Positions 35,957 through 47,062 of a stretch of 64,000 nucleotides of DNA are shown piece after piece. The notes under the pieces were generated by a model. It was not told where the DNA came from, did not search any database, and worked only from the letters and a program-made list of their open reading frames with translations. A program made the position numbers and the translations under genes. Position 1 is the stretch's first letter. Each line of letters opens with the position of its first letter. Source of the DNA: Dactylorhiza incarnata (lineage: Eukaryota > Streptophyta > Magnoliopsida > Asparagales > Orchidaceae); contig JAWHQI010000520.1 of assembly GCA_033032865.1 (NCBI GenBank), forward strand, positions 620,001 to 684,000, read 5' to 3'.

Positions 35957-36406
35957 GGATCAAGACAGCGGCAAGACGGCGGCAAGACGCTAGGACATAG
36001 CAGCGTAGAGTCGTCAGGATTGCTGCGAGGGCAGCAGTTGCCGGAGAATCAGCGGCAGGAAGAGGCTGCGGCAGGAGGAGGCTGCGGCTGCGGCAGGAGG
36101 AGGCTGCGGCAAGAAGCAGCACCCGATAAGGATAATCAGCGGCAGGAGGAGGCTGCGGCAGGAGGCATCAGTGCCGACCCTGGCATCGACGGCAGTAGCC
36201 TAGGGCGGCATGAAACGGACGGAGAAGAAGGAAGAGGACCGGTCGACTCTCAAACGGTCGGAGAAGAAGACGTCCGGAGCAGGGAAGACCGACGGGCTGC
36301 GCTCGGGGGCGGAAACGCGAGCGAGGAGCGGGCTGCGCTCGGGGGCGGAAGCGGAAGCGAGAGCGAGAGCGAGACGGCTAGGGCACGCGAGATTGCTCTG
36401 ATACCA
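35957..36406 (-). other. Copia leader with GC-rich tandem repeats
   Basis: Untranslated leader between primer site and gag. It holds imperfect repeats of GGCTGCGGCAGGAGGA (36047-36165) and a duplicated unit GGGCTGCGCTCGGGGGCGGA (about 36294-36354). The ORFs on both strands here are repeat-driven. Confidence 0.6.
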
Positions 36407-37333
36407 AGTTAGATTAGGAAGAATAAAATCAAGCATAGTATTCATCCTCTAATGGGGATATATATAGCGTTACAAAAGAGACTTAAATAATATATAGCGA
36501 TACACCGACTTGAATAATATATTTCAACTTCTATATCGTGACGATGATATGGAAAAAGCGAGACATGTGAAAGAGAAAGTGTTAGATGATGATTGGTGAA
36601 ATTTCATTTAGTATGTTCTTTCATTCACCGCTCCTATATATGACATGATTCGCTTATACGATACAGATAAGCCTTGTCTTCATCTTGTATATGATATGTG
36701 AGACACAATGATTGAAAGAGTGAGGAAGACTATTTACTCTCACGAGAGGAAAAGAGAAGAAGATGTGTCTACCTTTTTTGAGGTAGTACATGTTATCCTT
36801 GTGGATCGTTGGAACAAGAATAACACTCTGTTTCATTGCTTTGCGCATTCCTTGAATCCAAGGTACTTATCTTTTTTAATTATAAATTTATATTTTGTCT
36901 TTTGTATGATTGATTTTTAACTCAATATTTTTTTTTTCACTAGGTATTATAGTGAACAATGACTAGCGGAGGAGCAAAATAGAGTTGCTCCGCATAAAGA
37001 TCCAGAAATTAGCAAGGAAATGATTAAATGCTTGAAAAGTATTTTCCAAGCTTAATGGAGCGCAATGTGGTCGTCAAGGAGTATGTGGAGTTCATTGAAA
37101 AATCGGGAGATTTTAACGATTATGATTCAATTCAAAATCGTTCTCTTAGATCCAAAGACTTGGTGGATAAATCATGGATCGCCGACCCCTTCACTCCAAA
37201 CCATCATTGAAGTTATTAGTACAACCATCATCTTCTTCAAGCGCTGAGAGAAATTGGAGTATGCACTCCTTTATCCATTCAATGAAAAGGAATAGAATGA
37301 CACCGCAACGTGCGGAAGATTTAATAAGCATCC

Positions 37334-37717
37334 TGTTACGGGTCCTCTTATAGTGATATTTAGTATTAATTATTTCTTAATATGCAATTATTATGTCATA
37401 AGAGTCGCGTCCTTATAGGGCGTCGTTATTTATGTCGTGTCGTTATGAGGTATCCTTTTTAGTCGCATGTCCAAGTCTGTCGTTATTTCCTTTCGTGTTC
37501 TTTCCTTTTTGATGTCGATTGTAAGTCTTATTTAAAGGATTCAATGGGTCTTGTATTGGCATGGAATAAAGAAGTCTATTTTTTCAAACCCTAAAGGAGA
37601 TCTTGGAAGCTCTCTCTCTCTCGAGCACGCCCCGCATAGGCAGCCGCGGTCAAGGCTCCGTAGTATCTCCTCCTCCGTCATCTCTACCTCCGGCTACTCT
37701 TCCGGCGGCCCATAACA
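37334..37717 (+). mobile_element. 384-bp solo LTR in hAT dimerisation domain
   Basis: Begins TGTTACGGGTCC and ends GCCCATAACA, flanked by the perfect duplication CATCC (37329-37333 and 37718-37722). Transposase coding resumes in register on the other side (ISIH|SNLRLL). Internal sequence is absent. Confidence 0.88.
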
Positions 37718-38039
37718 CATCCATAGCAATCTTCGACTTCTTTCTAGAAGAGATCAAAAATGCAACGAAGGAGAGTCTATATTGTGGGATATTGCGGGGG
37801 TTTTGAGTCATTCGAAGGTGTAGGTACACTTGAGATAGCCAATCTATCGCTTGATGAACCAAGGTTGGAGCTTTCGATTATTGAAGAAGATGATGAAGTC
37901 GATACTATTAGAAAGAATGTTTAATTTTTTAACTTGAAATTTTGCATGTGAATGTAACGAAACAATGATCAATTGATGTAATGATGTGGACATGTGATAT
38001 AGTTTTTTTATGAAGCTTGTTTCCTTAAATCTTCTCTAT

Positions 38040-38145
38040 ATTTATACATGTTTATGCGAAGAGTTTGATGGTCATCATTACATATTATGTGAAGAGTTTG
38101 TTTATGCGAAGAGTCTGATGGTCATCATTACATATCATTGAATGT
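38040..38145. repeat. Direct repeat near right end of hAT
   Basis: Two copies of about 45 bp built on GTTTATGCGAAGAGT and GATGGTCATCATTACATAT, in the subterminal region where hAT transposase binding repeats usually lie. Confidence 0.7.
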
Positions 38146-39516
38146 AGTGATTGAGATGGTAACTTACTTGCATTTTTTATATTAATTAATAGTTGTATTA
38201 ATATAATTAAAAAAAATTAAAAATGTTTCCCGTATCTGTATTTTTTTTAAAATCACGTTTACCGTATCCGTTTCGTATCGTATCCCGTTTCCGTCCCCGT
38301 GCAACGTAAACTCCCGTAACACACAATCCACCACCAATCAAGCAAATATCCGGCCAACCCCCATCTCCCACACAAACTGTGAACCCACTTCCGCAAACAG
38401 TTCCCGCCTGTACAGGAATTTCTCTTCACAGTCCCTGTTTCAGTCTAGACACCCGTCCAGAATAATTTTAGTAACTGAAATTTCATCACACAGTCTTACA
38501 TCCCTCCTGAAATCGTCCAAAACCCATTCCCCTCCTCTCCCTCCCCTGTTCCAGGCCTGGACAACCCAGAAAACACATTTCTGGACTCTAGAATTTTATT
38601 CCAGCACTCATAATTACTAGTCCATGCATCTTTATCCCTGTCTACTCCCATACCAACCTCCCATCCCACTCGCAAGCACCTCCCCCCTTATCCCCACCAG
38701 CCTTATAATCCATTCCGCAGCCACTGAAATCAGTACTTATTCAGCCCTGAGTCTCCTATTTCTTCTATAAGTTCATAACTGAAATCAACTTTACTCATTG
38801 TTGTTTATTTTGTGAACAAACATATAATTATGGATGTTTCTTTGTGTGTGTTTGTTCACGATTTGTACTATTTGTGTGGTCTCTTTGCTAAACATTTAAT
38901 TGAAGCACTCTAAGTCCTAGTCCATCCTAAATTTGCTTGCTATCTATTATTTCAATTGTGATAGTTTGTGATTACCTTTACTATTTCATCATCCATTGCT
39001 TTAATCGTCGGATATTTGCTTGTGCATTGCATCATGTTAGATCCCTACAACATTACTGATATCTACCGTCGAACAACAAATATTGATTAATACGAATGAA
39101 GATAGAAAATATCGAGACAAACTCGCTACAATATCTTGAGGGCATGATCCCTTTAAGAGCCGACCGTCCAAGAGAGCACAAAATCCCTAATGATCCAAGA
39201 TGCCCTTATATAGGTAGGAGTGGGGCATACATACATAATTATGGAAATATCATAAGTCGGCATAGGTAAATAGGGGGACGCGTGACTGGCTCGGGGAGTT
39301 GTCTTCGTATCAACACTCCCATCGCGAAAATCGACATTGTCAAGTTCGAGGCCCGTAGGGGTCATTAGCGAGCGCCACAGGATCCAAGTCAGTGAAGTCA
39401 GGATCGTCGTCATCAAGACCGAGCATCAAGCATGGGTCTTAGAGAGTGCATTTATGGGTGGACGAGTGCGGCAAGTGGCAACGAAAATAGAGGCCATTGA
39501 GGCGAAGCTCGAGGTA

Positions 39517-40692
39517 CTACTGGTGATATAAGCGTTGGGGTGGCGGGGGCAGACATGAAGGCAAGACGACGGAAGTGGTGGTGGCGGGCCGATCAATGGG
39601 GTCCAAGTAGAGGCGGGTGATCCAGGCAATGAAGAGGTGATTAAGATTTCGGCGGTGGCAACGGCCAGCGGGGTGGTCGGGAGAATGGCTAGGCTGTGTA
39701 GAGTTTCTCGCCAAGGTAACGAGCTTGCTCAATGGCGCAAGAAAGAGTAATCGGGGTGTGGACCCGAACGCATGCCTAGGTGTGGGGTTGCAGGCCCAAG
39801 GGAAAATATCACAGATAATGATCAGAGGATGGCCCGGTGACGTGCGTGACAACTTCAATGAACTCAGAGATGTAGGTGGCGACAGTGTCTGACCGACGAA
39901 TGGAACTGAGGCGCTCGTAGGCAATACCCACTTGGCGTGTGTCATAGTGGCAGAGGAGTTCCTCTTCAAGGTGGGCCAAGAGAGATCAAGGACAAGTTTG
40001 CACGTTCATCGCACCCAATGAAGCATCAGACCCTCCGTATAGATAGTCGCCATGAGAACCTTCTGGTTGGCAGGGATGGACAGTAGATCGAAAAATTGCT
40101 CGATGTGGATGGACCAGTGGATGTCTTCAATGGGGTGTAGGAACCCCATGTAGTCAATGGAGGGGCGGTTGGTGGGGGCGGTGGCAGTATCAAAGGTGCC
40201 GGAGGATGGTTGTCAGCAGTGGCCACGAGCTCGCGGAGGAGGAGAATGGCATCTTCTAATCGGGCTTCAAGCAGATTCAAGCAAGTGGAATCAGTGGAGG
40301 TCGGAGTGAAGGCGTCCTCGTCGGCGTGGAAGGCCATGGAATGGGTCCAAGGCATGCAATGGACGAACCGAAGAAGAGAATGGAGCGGCTGAAATGCCAG
40401 AGGTGGCGGACAGTTGTGCCCTCAATGGAGGCAAATGACAGTTGCTCATAAGAGACACACACCTGAGGAGGTTGCGTCGATTGCTAGGAGGGCCTGAGCG
40501 GGCTTGTGCGGGTAGTTGTGGGGGCCCGTGTGGGTTCCTGTGAAAGCGGAGTCGAAGACAGAGGTCTGCGGTTGGATGCGCTGGAGGAAGAAAAACCAGC
40601 AGGCGGAGCGGCTGTTGTGGAGGTCTCGCGCTTGTCGACAAGGGTTGGAGGCGGAATAAGGAAGCACGGGCAAACACGGAATCAGAATGCAA
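39517..40692 (-). pseudogene. Degenerate gag of gag-only element copy 2
   Basis: Fragments in several frames: a Ser/Pro-rich head (40692-40291), LEARLEDAILLLRELVATAD followed by a Pro-rich linker (40355-40026), then scattered pieces to 39517. The order matches the gag at 17192-18698. Multiple stops and frameshifts; inactive. Confidence 0.6.
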
Positions 40693-41153
40693 GGTCGGCA
40701 GTTGGAGCGGTTGGCTGGGTGGAAGCAGGCGAAGCAGCCGATAACAATATTGGAGAGGGCGGAACGAGCGGTGGGGACGATCGGCGTTGGAGCAGGAGGA
40801 TTGATCGAGGAAGGAACTGTCAGGGACGCGAGCACTGGAGCGGACAATGCGCCAGCCGCTGAAGCGTAAGATGGCGACTAAAGTGGGTGGTGTAAAACCA
40901 ACAGTAAATTATGGTTCTAAATGGAACTTAATGTGGTCAACAGGTCAAACCAGTTGATAGCTCTGTCTATCGCAGAACAACAAATATTAATTAATACAAA
41001 TAAAGATACAAGATATCGAGACAAGCTCGCGACAATCTCTTGAGGACAGGATTCCTCCAAGAGCCTAATCTCGAAGAGAGCCCAAAATATCCAATGATCC
41101 AAGATGCCCCAAAAGACATACTATCACTCCCATATATAGGTGGGAGTGGGACA

Positions 41154-41823
41154 TGTTGGGTTTCGTGGATATCAAATGTGCAACAGAAATACACGAAACC
41201 CCTACAGGAACCATGCGAAATAAACTAATAAAAAAATCTAAGTTATGCCTGCAACGAAACAGTAAAATCCGATTTCATTTCGAAAGAGTTTATCGAAGGC
41301 CAAACACAGAAATCTATCAGCGTCTCTATTGGTATCCACACTAACGTTGGAACTCTGGCGCAGTCCATCCAACGGCCTCGCGGAAGGAAGAAGATCATTT
41401 GTCTCTGATACGAATACTAGCTTCGTTGTCTTCAGAGATCACCTATGATTTCTTATCTCCTCTCTCTAAGTCTCTCTCTCAAAATATCCTACGTAAAGCG
41501 TAACTCACTGTTTCGAAAACTGCAATGCTTTTATATCTAGAGAGAAAGTGTTTTGAAAATACTAAATGAGGACTAATGGACAAGCTAAATTCAGTTATTC
41601 GGTTTCAAAACCGAATTAATAATTTCAATATTAATTAATTTTAAATTAATTATAATCTATTAATATGTTTTGAGTCTTGGATTAAATTAAAGTTCGACTT
41701 ATAATAAACTCAACTTGATATTCTTCCTATTTCAGTACGCTCTTAATGTGCGACCTCATAATTTTATATTACGTTGTCAATGACATTAATCTTTTGACGG
41801 TTACTAGGTCAAAGACTTCAATA
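41154..41823 (+). mobile_element. 670-bp insertion, probable solo LTR
   Basis: Interrupts the 5' LTR of copy 2; the other LTR lacks it. Begins TGTTGGGTTTCGTGG and ends TTCAATA, a likely decayed CAACA end. Flanks GGACA and GGGCA match at four of five bases. No coding sequence. Strand arbitrary. Confidence 0.65.
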
Positions 41824-41972
41824 GGGCATTCATACATAATTAGAAAATGCCCAAAGGCTACATAGGAAGATAGTGGGACATGTGGCTCTACCGGGAAGAC
41901 GTCTTCGTATCAACACTAACACTCATTAGAGTTCCCTTAGGGAACGATTGCACCACATACACTCACTACATC

Positions 41973-42366
41973 TGTTATGTGCCAAAGTTAATAAATGAAA
42001 TAAACAAATAGTAATAAAAAACTTATAGGTCATTCAATAATTAAATCTAATTGTTGCAATGCAAGAATAATTATAATTTATAGTAAAATTTTGAATATGT
42101 TTCAATTTAAATAACTAATTATCCTTTTGTATGCTTATCAGATTTATTAAGATAAGAAATTATTCTTTTAGATAATTACTAATTTGAATATATATTCAAG
42201 ATAGGATTAGGTTTAGATAAGAACAGATTTGAGATTATATGGCTTAATGGAGTGAGTTGAATCTCATATTTCCATTCTAATCTCTCCTCTCCCTCCCACC
42301 CACTTATCGGGCCTCCTCCTAAGTACCTGACTTCCTCTCTAATTCCACCAGCATAGCCCTATAACA
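41973..42366 (+). repeat. 394-bp LTR of a plus-strand element
   Basis: Begins TGTTATGTGCC, ends CCCTATAACA, and is followed by a primer-site-like TTTGGTATCCGTGC (degraded initiator Met type). The second LTR is missing. Confidence 0.6.
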
Positions 42367-43084
42367 TTTGGTATCCGTGCAAAAATCAATTCTCATCAAA
42401 TTATATCCATAGGCAAACAAACAATCATGTACCCCGAATTTTCAAGTCATGATCATCTCTCTCACAGTGGCACTGTTATGACTCCAATTTTGATATGCAT
42501 CCCCGAGACCTCAATTGAAAACAAACGTCTTAGTCTTTGTCTCCGTGACTTGCTTCCAAGTTTGTCATCACTGTTTCCAATGATCCTTTTGTTGTATCAC
42601 ACCCCTTTCCAAAGCAGCTTCCAAATCTCCTGTGTTGTCACTCCATTCTACTTCCCGGCATTAAGATCTCTAGAGTTTACACACATCGCCTAAGTCTTTG
42701 AATTCAACCGATGTGACTTTTAATCCCAATCGATCTGGTTCAAGCTGCTCATCAAAACCTGCATCTTGGACTCCAAAGCATCTTCATGTTCTTCAATAGT
42801 GCTCGCCTCACATTTGCTACCACTCTTCTAGTGCAGTTCTCGATTCCACCAAAATCATTGACCACTCTATCTATGATTTCTTGCAACCTATCAAGTGATC
42901 AATAGTAGGACTACCATGTCACCCTAGTAATTGCAACCTAGATTGCATCCAGCCAGAACCAAAAGACTCAAGCTACACTAGCCTCACCCTCTCCCGATGC
43001 AAATCAATATTCATCCAATCTCAATTTTCATCAAGTTATCATGTGAAATTCTCTGTATGTCACTGGAGAAGAGTGAAATACAAA
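42367..43084 (+). mobile_element. Internal 5' fragment of the same element
   Basis: Begins with the primer-site-like sequence. An 88-codon plus-strand ORF (42427-42693) has no clear gag motif. The fragment is cut off by the minus-strand copia that follows. No pol. Confidence 0.4.
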
Positions 43085-43262
43085 ACACAATAATTTTAAT
43101 ATTTCACATTAACTTAAAAAATGCAAGTATTTGTACACGTATATATAAGAGGGAGTGAGATCTTAACTCCAAATCAAGATGTGAAACTAATTTATACATG
43201 AGAGGATTTTCTAATGGGACAAGAAAGTAGACCTTTACATTGAGCTTATAAATAGTTCTTCT
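43085..43262 (-). repeat. Probable 3' LTR of degenerate copia
   Basis: On the minus strand this follows CAGCTTGCGGGACAG, the usual copia purine tract region, right after the RNase H end. It is AT-rich with a TTATAAATA box (about 43247-43255). No partner LTR was found. Confidence 0.4.
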
Positions 43263-46200
43263 ATACTGTCCCGCAAGCTGGAGCATACAGATTGTAGGTA
43301 TCAAGCTTCAAACTGTCGTTATAGGGGACGAGGCAAGGCCTTGGTGAGGATATGAGATATTTGCTCGGCAGCGGATGCATGTCGCAAATCAAGTTTGTGA
43401 AGTTGAACTTTTTTTGGGATGAAATGAATCGACTTGAATATACTCGGTACGCTCATGAAAAAATGGATTCTTGGCGATATGGATGACAACTTAACTATCG
43501 CAGTAGAGGACGCTCAGAGAGGGGAGCTTGACACAAAGGTCAGTAAGAAAACTTTCCAGACACGTGAGTTTGGAAACGACGGACGCCATCAAATGATACT
43601 CAGCCTCCACAGAGGAGTGTGCCACCACCGTTTTCCTTTTGCTCCGCTAAGTGACCAGGTGTCCTCCAAAATATGTGCAATAGCCACTCGTAGACTGACG
43701 ATCATCGAGGGAACCAACATAATCTACATCAGAATAGTCAATTAATGATAGGGAGGAGGAGGGCTTATATACAAGCCCTTGACCCGGGGCATTCTTCAAA
43801 TATCAGAGGACTCGTTCGACAACTTGGAGAAGGGATATCCGAGGAACATGCATGAATCGGTTGACCATACCAACAACAAATGAGATATCTGGATGTATGC
43901 AGTCAGATAAATAAGCTTGTCAATAAGGCGACGATACCACTCCAGATTAGGGAGAAGTAGATCAAGGTTGGACTCACAGAGCTTGTGGTTAGCATCTACT
44001 GGCTTACAACGAGAGTAGCCTGCATTTTGAAGAAGATCGAGGCAGTGCTTTCGTTAAGACAAATGAGTTCATCGGGTCGACGAGCTACCTCAATACCCAA
44101 AAAAGTACCGGAGGCAGCTCAAATACTTGGTTTGAAAGTGTGAGTTCATCGGATAAGAGACTTCCACGTGGTTTCATAACCAGGAGGTTGCTGCATATAT
44201 ACAGTCTCCGCTAAATCATCATTAGGGAAGATATTCTTGATATCAAGTTGATGCAACTGTCAAAGATGATAAACCGCTAAAGAGATCAATACTCGTACCA
44301 TATTTAGCTTAGCAACTGGAGAGAATGTCTCTTCATAATCGAGATCATATTTTTGAGTGAAACAGCAATCCACAAGACAGGGTTTGAGGCGCTCAACTAT
44401 CCCATAAGGATGGTGCTTCACAATAAAGACCCATTTACATCCCACACAGGATTGGCCAGGAGGAAGGGAGGCAAGGTCTCAGGTCTGATTAGCCCAGAGG
44501 GCATCCATTTCCTCATTCATCGCAGCCCACCACCACGGATGCTGAAGAGCTTCCTGCACAGAAGAGGTGGTGGAAATAGAAGACGAGAAAACCGCAAATC
44601 TGTGAAGTTCTCGAGAATAGTGGTGAAAGGAGACATAATGAGCCGATGTAAAGGGCTAGATCCTGGGTGGGAGCCTTAGTTGGATCAGCTGGTCGTGGAG
44701 CGTCATCAGTATGGGGCAACTGTCCCAAGACATTAGAACAAAAATGAAAATGACGACAAGTGTATACGTTTAGAGGAGGAAGTGGAGTAGGAGATGGTGT
44801 TGGTGGCACATGTAGTGGTGAGTGAGTGAGTGATGGAGGCGTTGGGACACGGGATAACAGGTGGTACAGTATCAGGTGGTATGGTATCAGGAGGAGAGGA
44901 GTAGAAGGGTTGATCCTCAAGAAAAGTGACACCGGCGGATGTTATCGTTTTTCGATCGGTAGGAGAGTAGAACACATAACCCTTCTGCGTGCGAGAGTAT
45001 TCAATAAAGATATACTTAGTAGCATGTGGGGTCACTTTGTCCACAAAAGGGCTAAGATGATGGACAAAACAAATGCTTCTAAAAATACAAGGACTCGGGG
45101 GGGAGAAGGAAGGTGTTGAAGGCAATAAGATGGAAAACGACATTACAAAGTTCAGGATTGACGAGGGCATGCGATTAATTAAATAACATGCGGTGGAGAT
45201 TGTGAAGTATCAATAGATCTTGGGGACCTGCATTTTAAACATAAGGGAGCGGGGAACCTCAAGGAGGTGGCGGTTCTTCCGCTCAGCTACACCATTTTGT
45301 TGTGGTGTATAGGCACATGATGTTTGGTGGATAATCCTCAATGTATTACAAGTTTCCTGGAATTCATGACTAGTATATTCGCGCGAATTATCAGTCCGAA
45401 GAATTTTAATTGAGTTTGAAAATTAAGTATGAAACTCAACGATGAATGAGCGAAAGACTTGTAATAATTCAGAGCGATCGCGCAGTAAATACAACCATGA
45501 CATGTGAGAATGAACATCAATAAAAGTAAAAAAGTAACGATAACGAGACAAACTAGAAATTTTATAAAGGCATCAGTTGTCCGAATGAACTAAAGCAAAG
45601 GGAGCAGAGCTCCTAGTACAATAAGGTAGAACGATGGTGTTTCTCGTAGATACAAGATTCGCTTATAAATTCAGAAAAAAAAAATCAGGAATAGTCTTCT
45701 ACCAGTATAGGAAGAGGGGCATGGCCAATGCGACGGTGCCAATCAATAGAAGTGACAGAGGATATAGCCGTGGTATGGAGGTTTAGAGTGTAAAGCCCAT
45801 TAGACAGCCATCCTCTACCAATGATACTCCGCATCAGTCAATCCTGCACCATAAAGGAAAAATAGAAAAAGGTGATAGAAGCAGTCATGATCATGAATAA
45901 GATGATTAATAGAGAGGAGATTATGTTCGGAGCCAAGAGCATGATGTACATAACGTAGAGAGACTGAGTGAGAGGCACGTCTCCAAATCCACAGACCCGG
46001 GTGGTTTCTCCATTGGCAACTATGATAAACTTGGGACAAGCAGTGTCCGTGTACCGAGAATGTTTTTGCTGAGTAATGTGATTTGTAGCCCGGGAGTCCA
46101 CTATCCAGGAGGGACTATGGGAAAAACATGATATACTTCGTTGGAGATGGAGACGACAAAGCTGGAAGTCTGAGTAACCAGCCCTCGCAGATGCTGGAGT

Positions 46201-47062
46201 TCCTCCCACGGGGTGGCAATGTCTGAGCAAGATGTGATAAGAACATCCACTGCTGGAGAAGCATGGTGCTGGGGGTTAGAGGGCTGTAGTGGGAACCCTT
46301 ATTTCCTGGTGGCCTCGGTATGATTTGTCCGGACACAGTGGGTACACAGACGAGTGTTTTGCCCCATGGGACGATTTCGGCCATCGCGCCTACCACCCCG
46401 AGACCCAGTTTGACCTCCATTGTGCCTGGTAGTTGGTTGGCGAGCATCAGTAGATTGTTGGAGTAAGGCAGGAGTCATGGAGACATCAATGGGAGGAATC
46501 ACCTTCATAATCATGGAACAAGCGTCGGATAACGTGGGAATTGTTGGAAAGGACAAGATGATTGGCGTGGAAACTGTAGAGATGAGGAGGTAGACGGGCG
46601 ATCATCATTGTTATGTCAACGACCACTTTTTGAACATGTTAGGTAATTAGATCCGAAGTCGGGGGCTGGTGTTGAATCCAGGCCTCGATAAGAGTCTTAT
46701 ATTGCACCACAAATGACGTCAGGTCGTCATCGGAACCGGGTTCAACAGTTTTAAGGTCCCGAAAGAGATCAAACATGTGTAGAAGGCTATCCTTCCCCGA
46801 GTAGAGTGACTTTAGTTCATCCAACATAGCCTTGGCAGTTTCATGGTGCATAGCCATTCAATAGGGATCACTGGACATGGAGTTCAAAATCTAAGACTAA
46901 ACATGACCGTCATCTTAGAGTCATTGCTCGGTAGGCTCAATTGGGGGTTCGCGAGTCAGATGATGAAGGAAACCCTTAGTCTGGAGTACTCCGTGCACCG
47001 AGTGGACCCACTCAACAAATGTTTTCTTCCCAGAGATGGAGATAGTAGTAATACTGATGTAA
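43263..47062 (-). pseudogene. Degenerate Ty1/copia polyprotein (gag to RNase H)
   Basis: A full-length but heavily mutated copia on the minus strand. In order: gag near 47050-46640 (KTFVEWVHSVHGVLQTKGF, KAMLDELKSLYSG); protease/zinc region near 46556-46060 (WIVDSRATNHIT for the usual D-S-G-A); integrase 45530-44733 (KVTPHATKYIFIEYSRTQKGY); RT N-terminus 44445-44260 (MGCKWVFIVKHH, YEETFSPVAKLNMVRVLISLA) with the middle degraded; RNase H 43830-43270 (VLRYLKNAPGQGLVYKP, DDRQSTSGYC, RTEYIQVD) ending LYAPACG. The RT domain is shortened. It carries many stops and frameshifts and is clearly older than the copia at 31443. Confidence 0.85.

Larger units (their letters stand above)
31443..36529 (-). 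mobile_element. Young Ty1/copia element, identical LTRs, AGTT/AACT ends
   Basis: A complete 5,087-bp element with two 123-bp LTRs (31443-31565 and 36407-36529) that look identical base for base. It is flanked by the perfect duplication TCTAT (31438-31442 and 36530-36534). The minus-strand primer site TGGTATCAGAGC directly follows the 5' LTR (36406-36395), and the purine tract GAGGGGGAG directly precedes the 3' LTR. The LTR ends are AGTT...AACT, not TG...CA. Identical LTRs imply a recent insertion. It interrupts the hAT transposase. Confidence 0.93.
27918..37923 (+). pseudogene. hAT transposase (BED zinc finger), broken by three insertions
   Basis: Segments in order. 27918-28511: BED finger (WTCNFCGKPYKSSYTRVNGH, then GACNKV), a frameshift at an A run near 28263, then LDVLIAMAFYSAGLPFNF and KEKIEIEKRLAPIRG. 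30879-31437: VSIVSDGWSDPQRRPLINF and FIMDNAANC with a frameshift near 31110, then WTPCVVRTLNLALKNIC and FLSIVETRFASMIML. 36535-37328: APIYDMIRLYDTDKPCLHL, FAHSLNPRYY and the dimerisation region SSSSSAERNWSMHSFIHS, KRNRMTPQRAEDLI. 37723-37923: LEIANLSLDEPRLELSII, ending TAA. The family role is cut-and-paste transposition in the nucleus. Insertions, frameshifts and stops make this copy inactive. Confidence 0.85.
27517..38309 (+). mobile_element. hAT superfamily DNA transposon with nested insertions
   Basis: Flanked by a perfect 8-bp target duplication ACTCCCGT (27509-27516 and 38310-38317), the size expected for hAT. The ends are inverted: CTACCTTGCACGGATAC on the left against TTACGTTGCACGGGGAC at the right end read inward, 13 of 17 matching. 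It encodes a BED-type transposase. Within it lie a 2,357-bp solo LTR, a 5,087-bp copia and a 384-bp solo LTR; without these it is about 3.0 kb, a normal size for an autonomous hAT. Confidence 0.88.
27068..39052 (+). mobile_element. Gypsy 3' LTR split by a hAT insertion
   Basis: The LTR begins TGATGGAGATCG (27068-27508), is interrupted by the hAT element and its 8-bp duplication, and resumes at 38318, ending near CCCTACAACA (39052). It is related to the solo LTR at 15169. The LTR proper is about 1.18 kb. Confidence 0.6.
39057..41915 (-). mobile_element. Gag-only LTR retrotransposon (TR-GAG type), copy 2
   Basis: Minus-strand relative of the element at 16714-19039. LTRs: 39057-39315 (3') and 40955-41915 (5'), the latter enlarged by a solo LTR. 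On the minus strand both begin TGTTGATACGAAGAC, and GATGGGAG precedes the 3' LTR. The site after the 5' LTR reads ACTGGTTTGACC, matching copy 1 (ATTGGTCTGAC). Only broken gag lies between: 40355-40026 contains the coiled segment LEARLEDAILLLREL seen in copy 1. No polymerase domains. No clean target duplication was found. Confidence 0.75.

Noticed and set aside
34745..36412. Several plus-strand ORFs of 77-228 codons
   Set aside because: Antisense shadows of copia gag-pol and of its GC-rich leader repeats.
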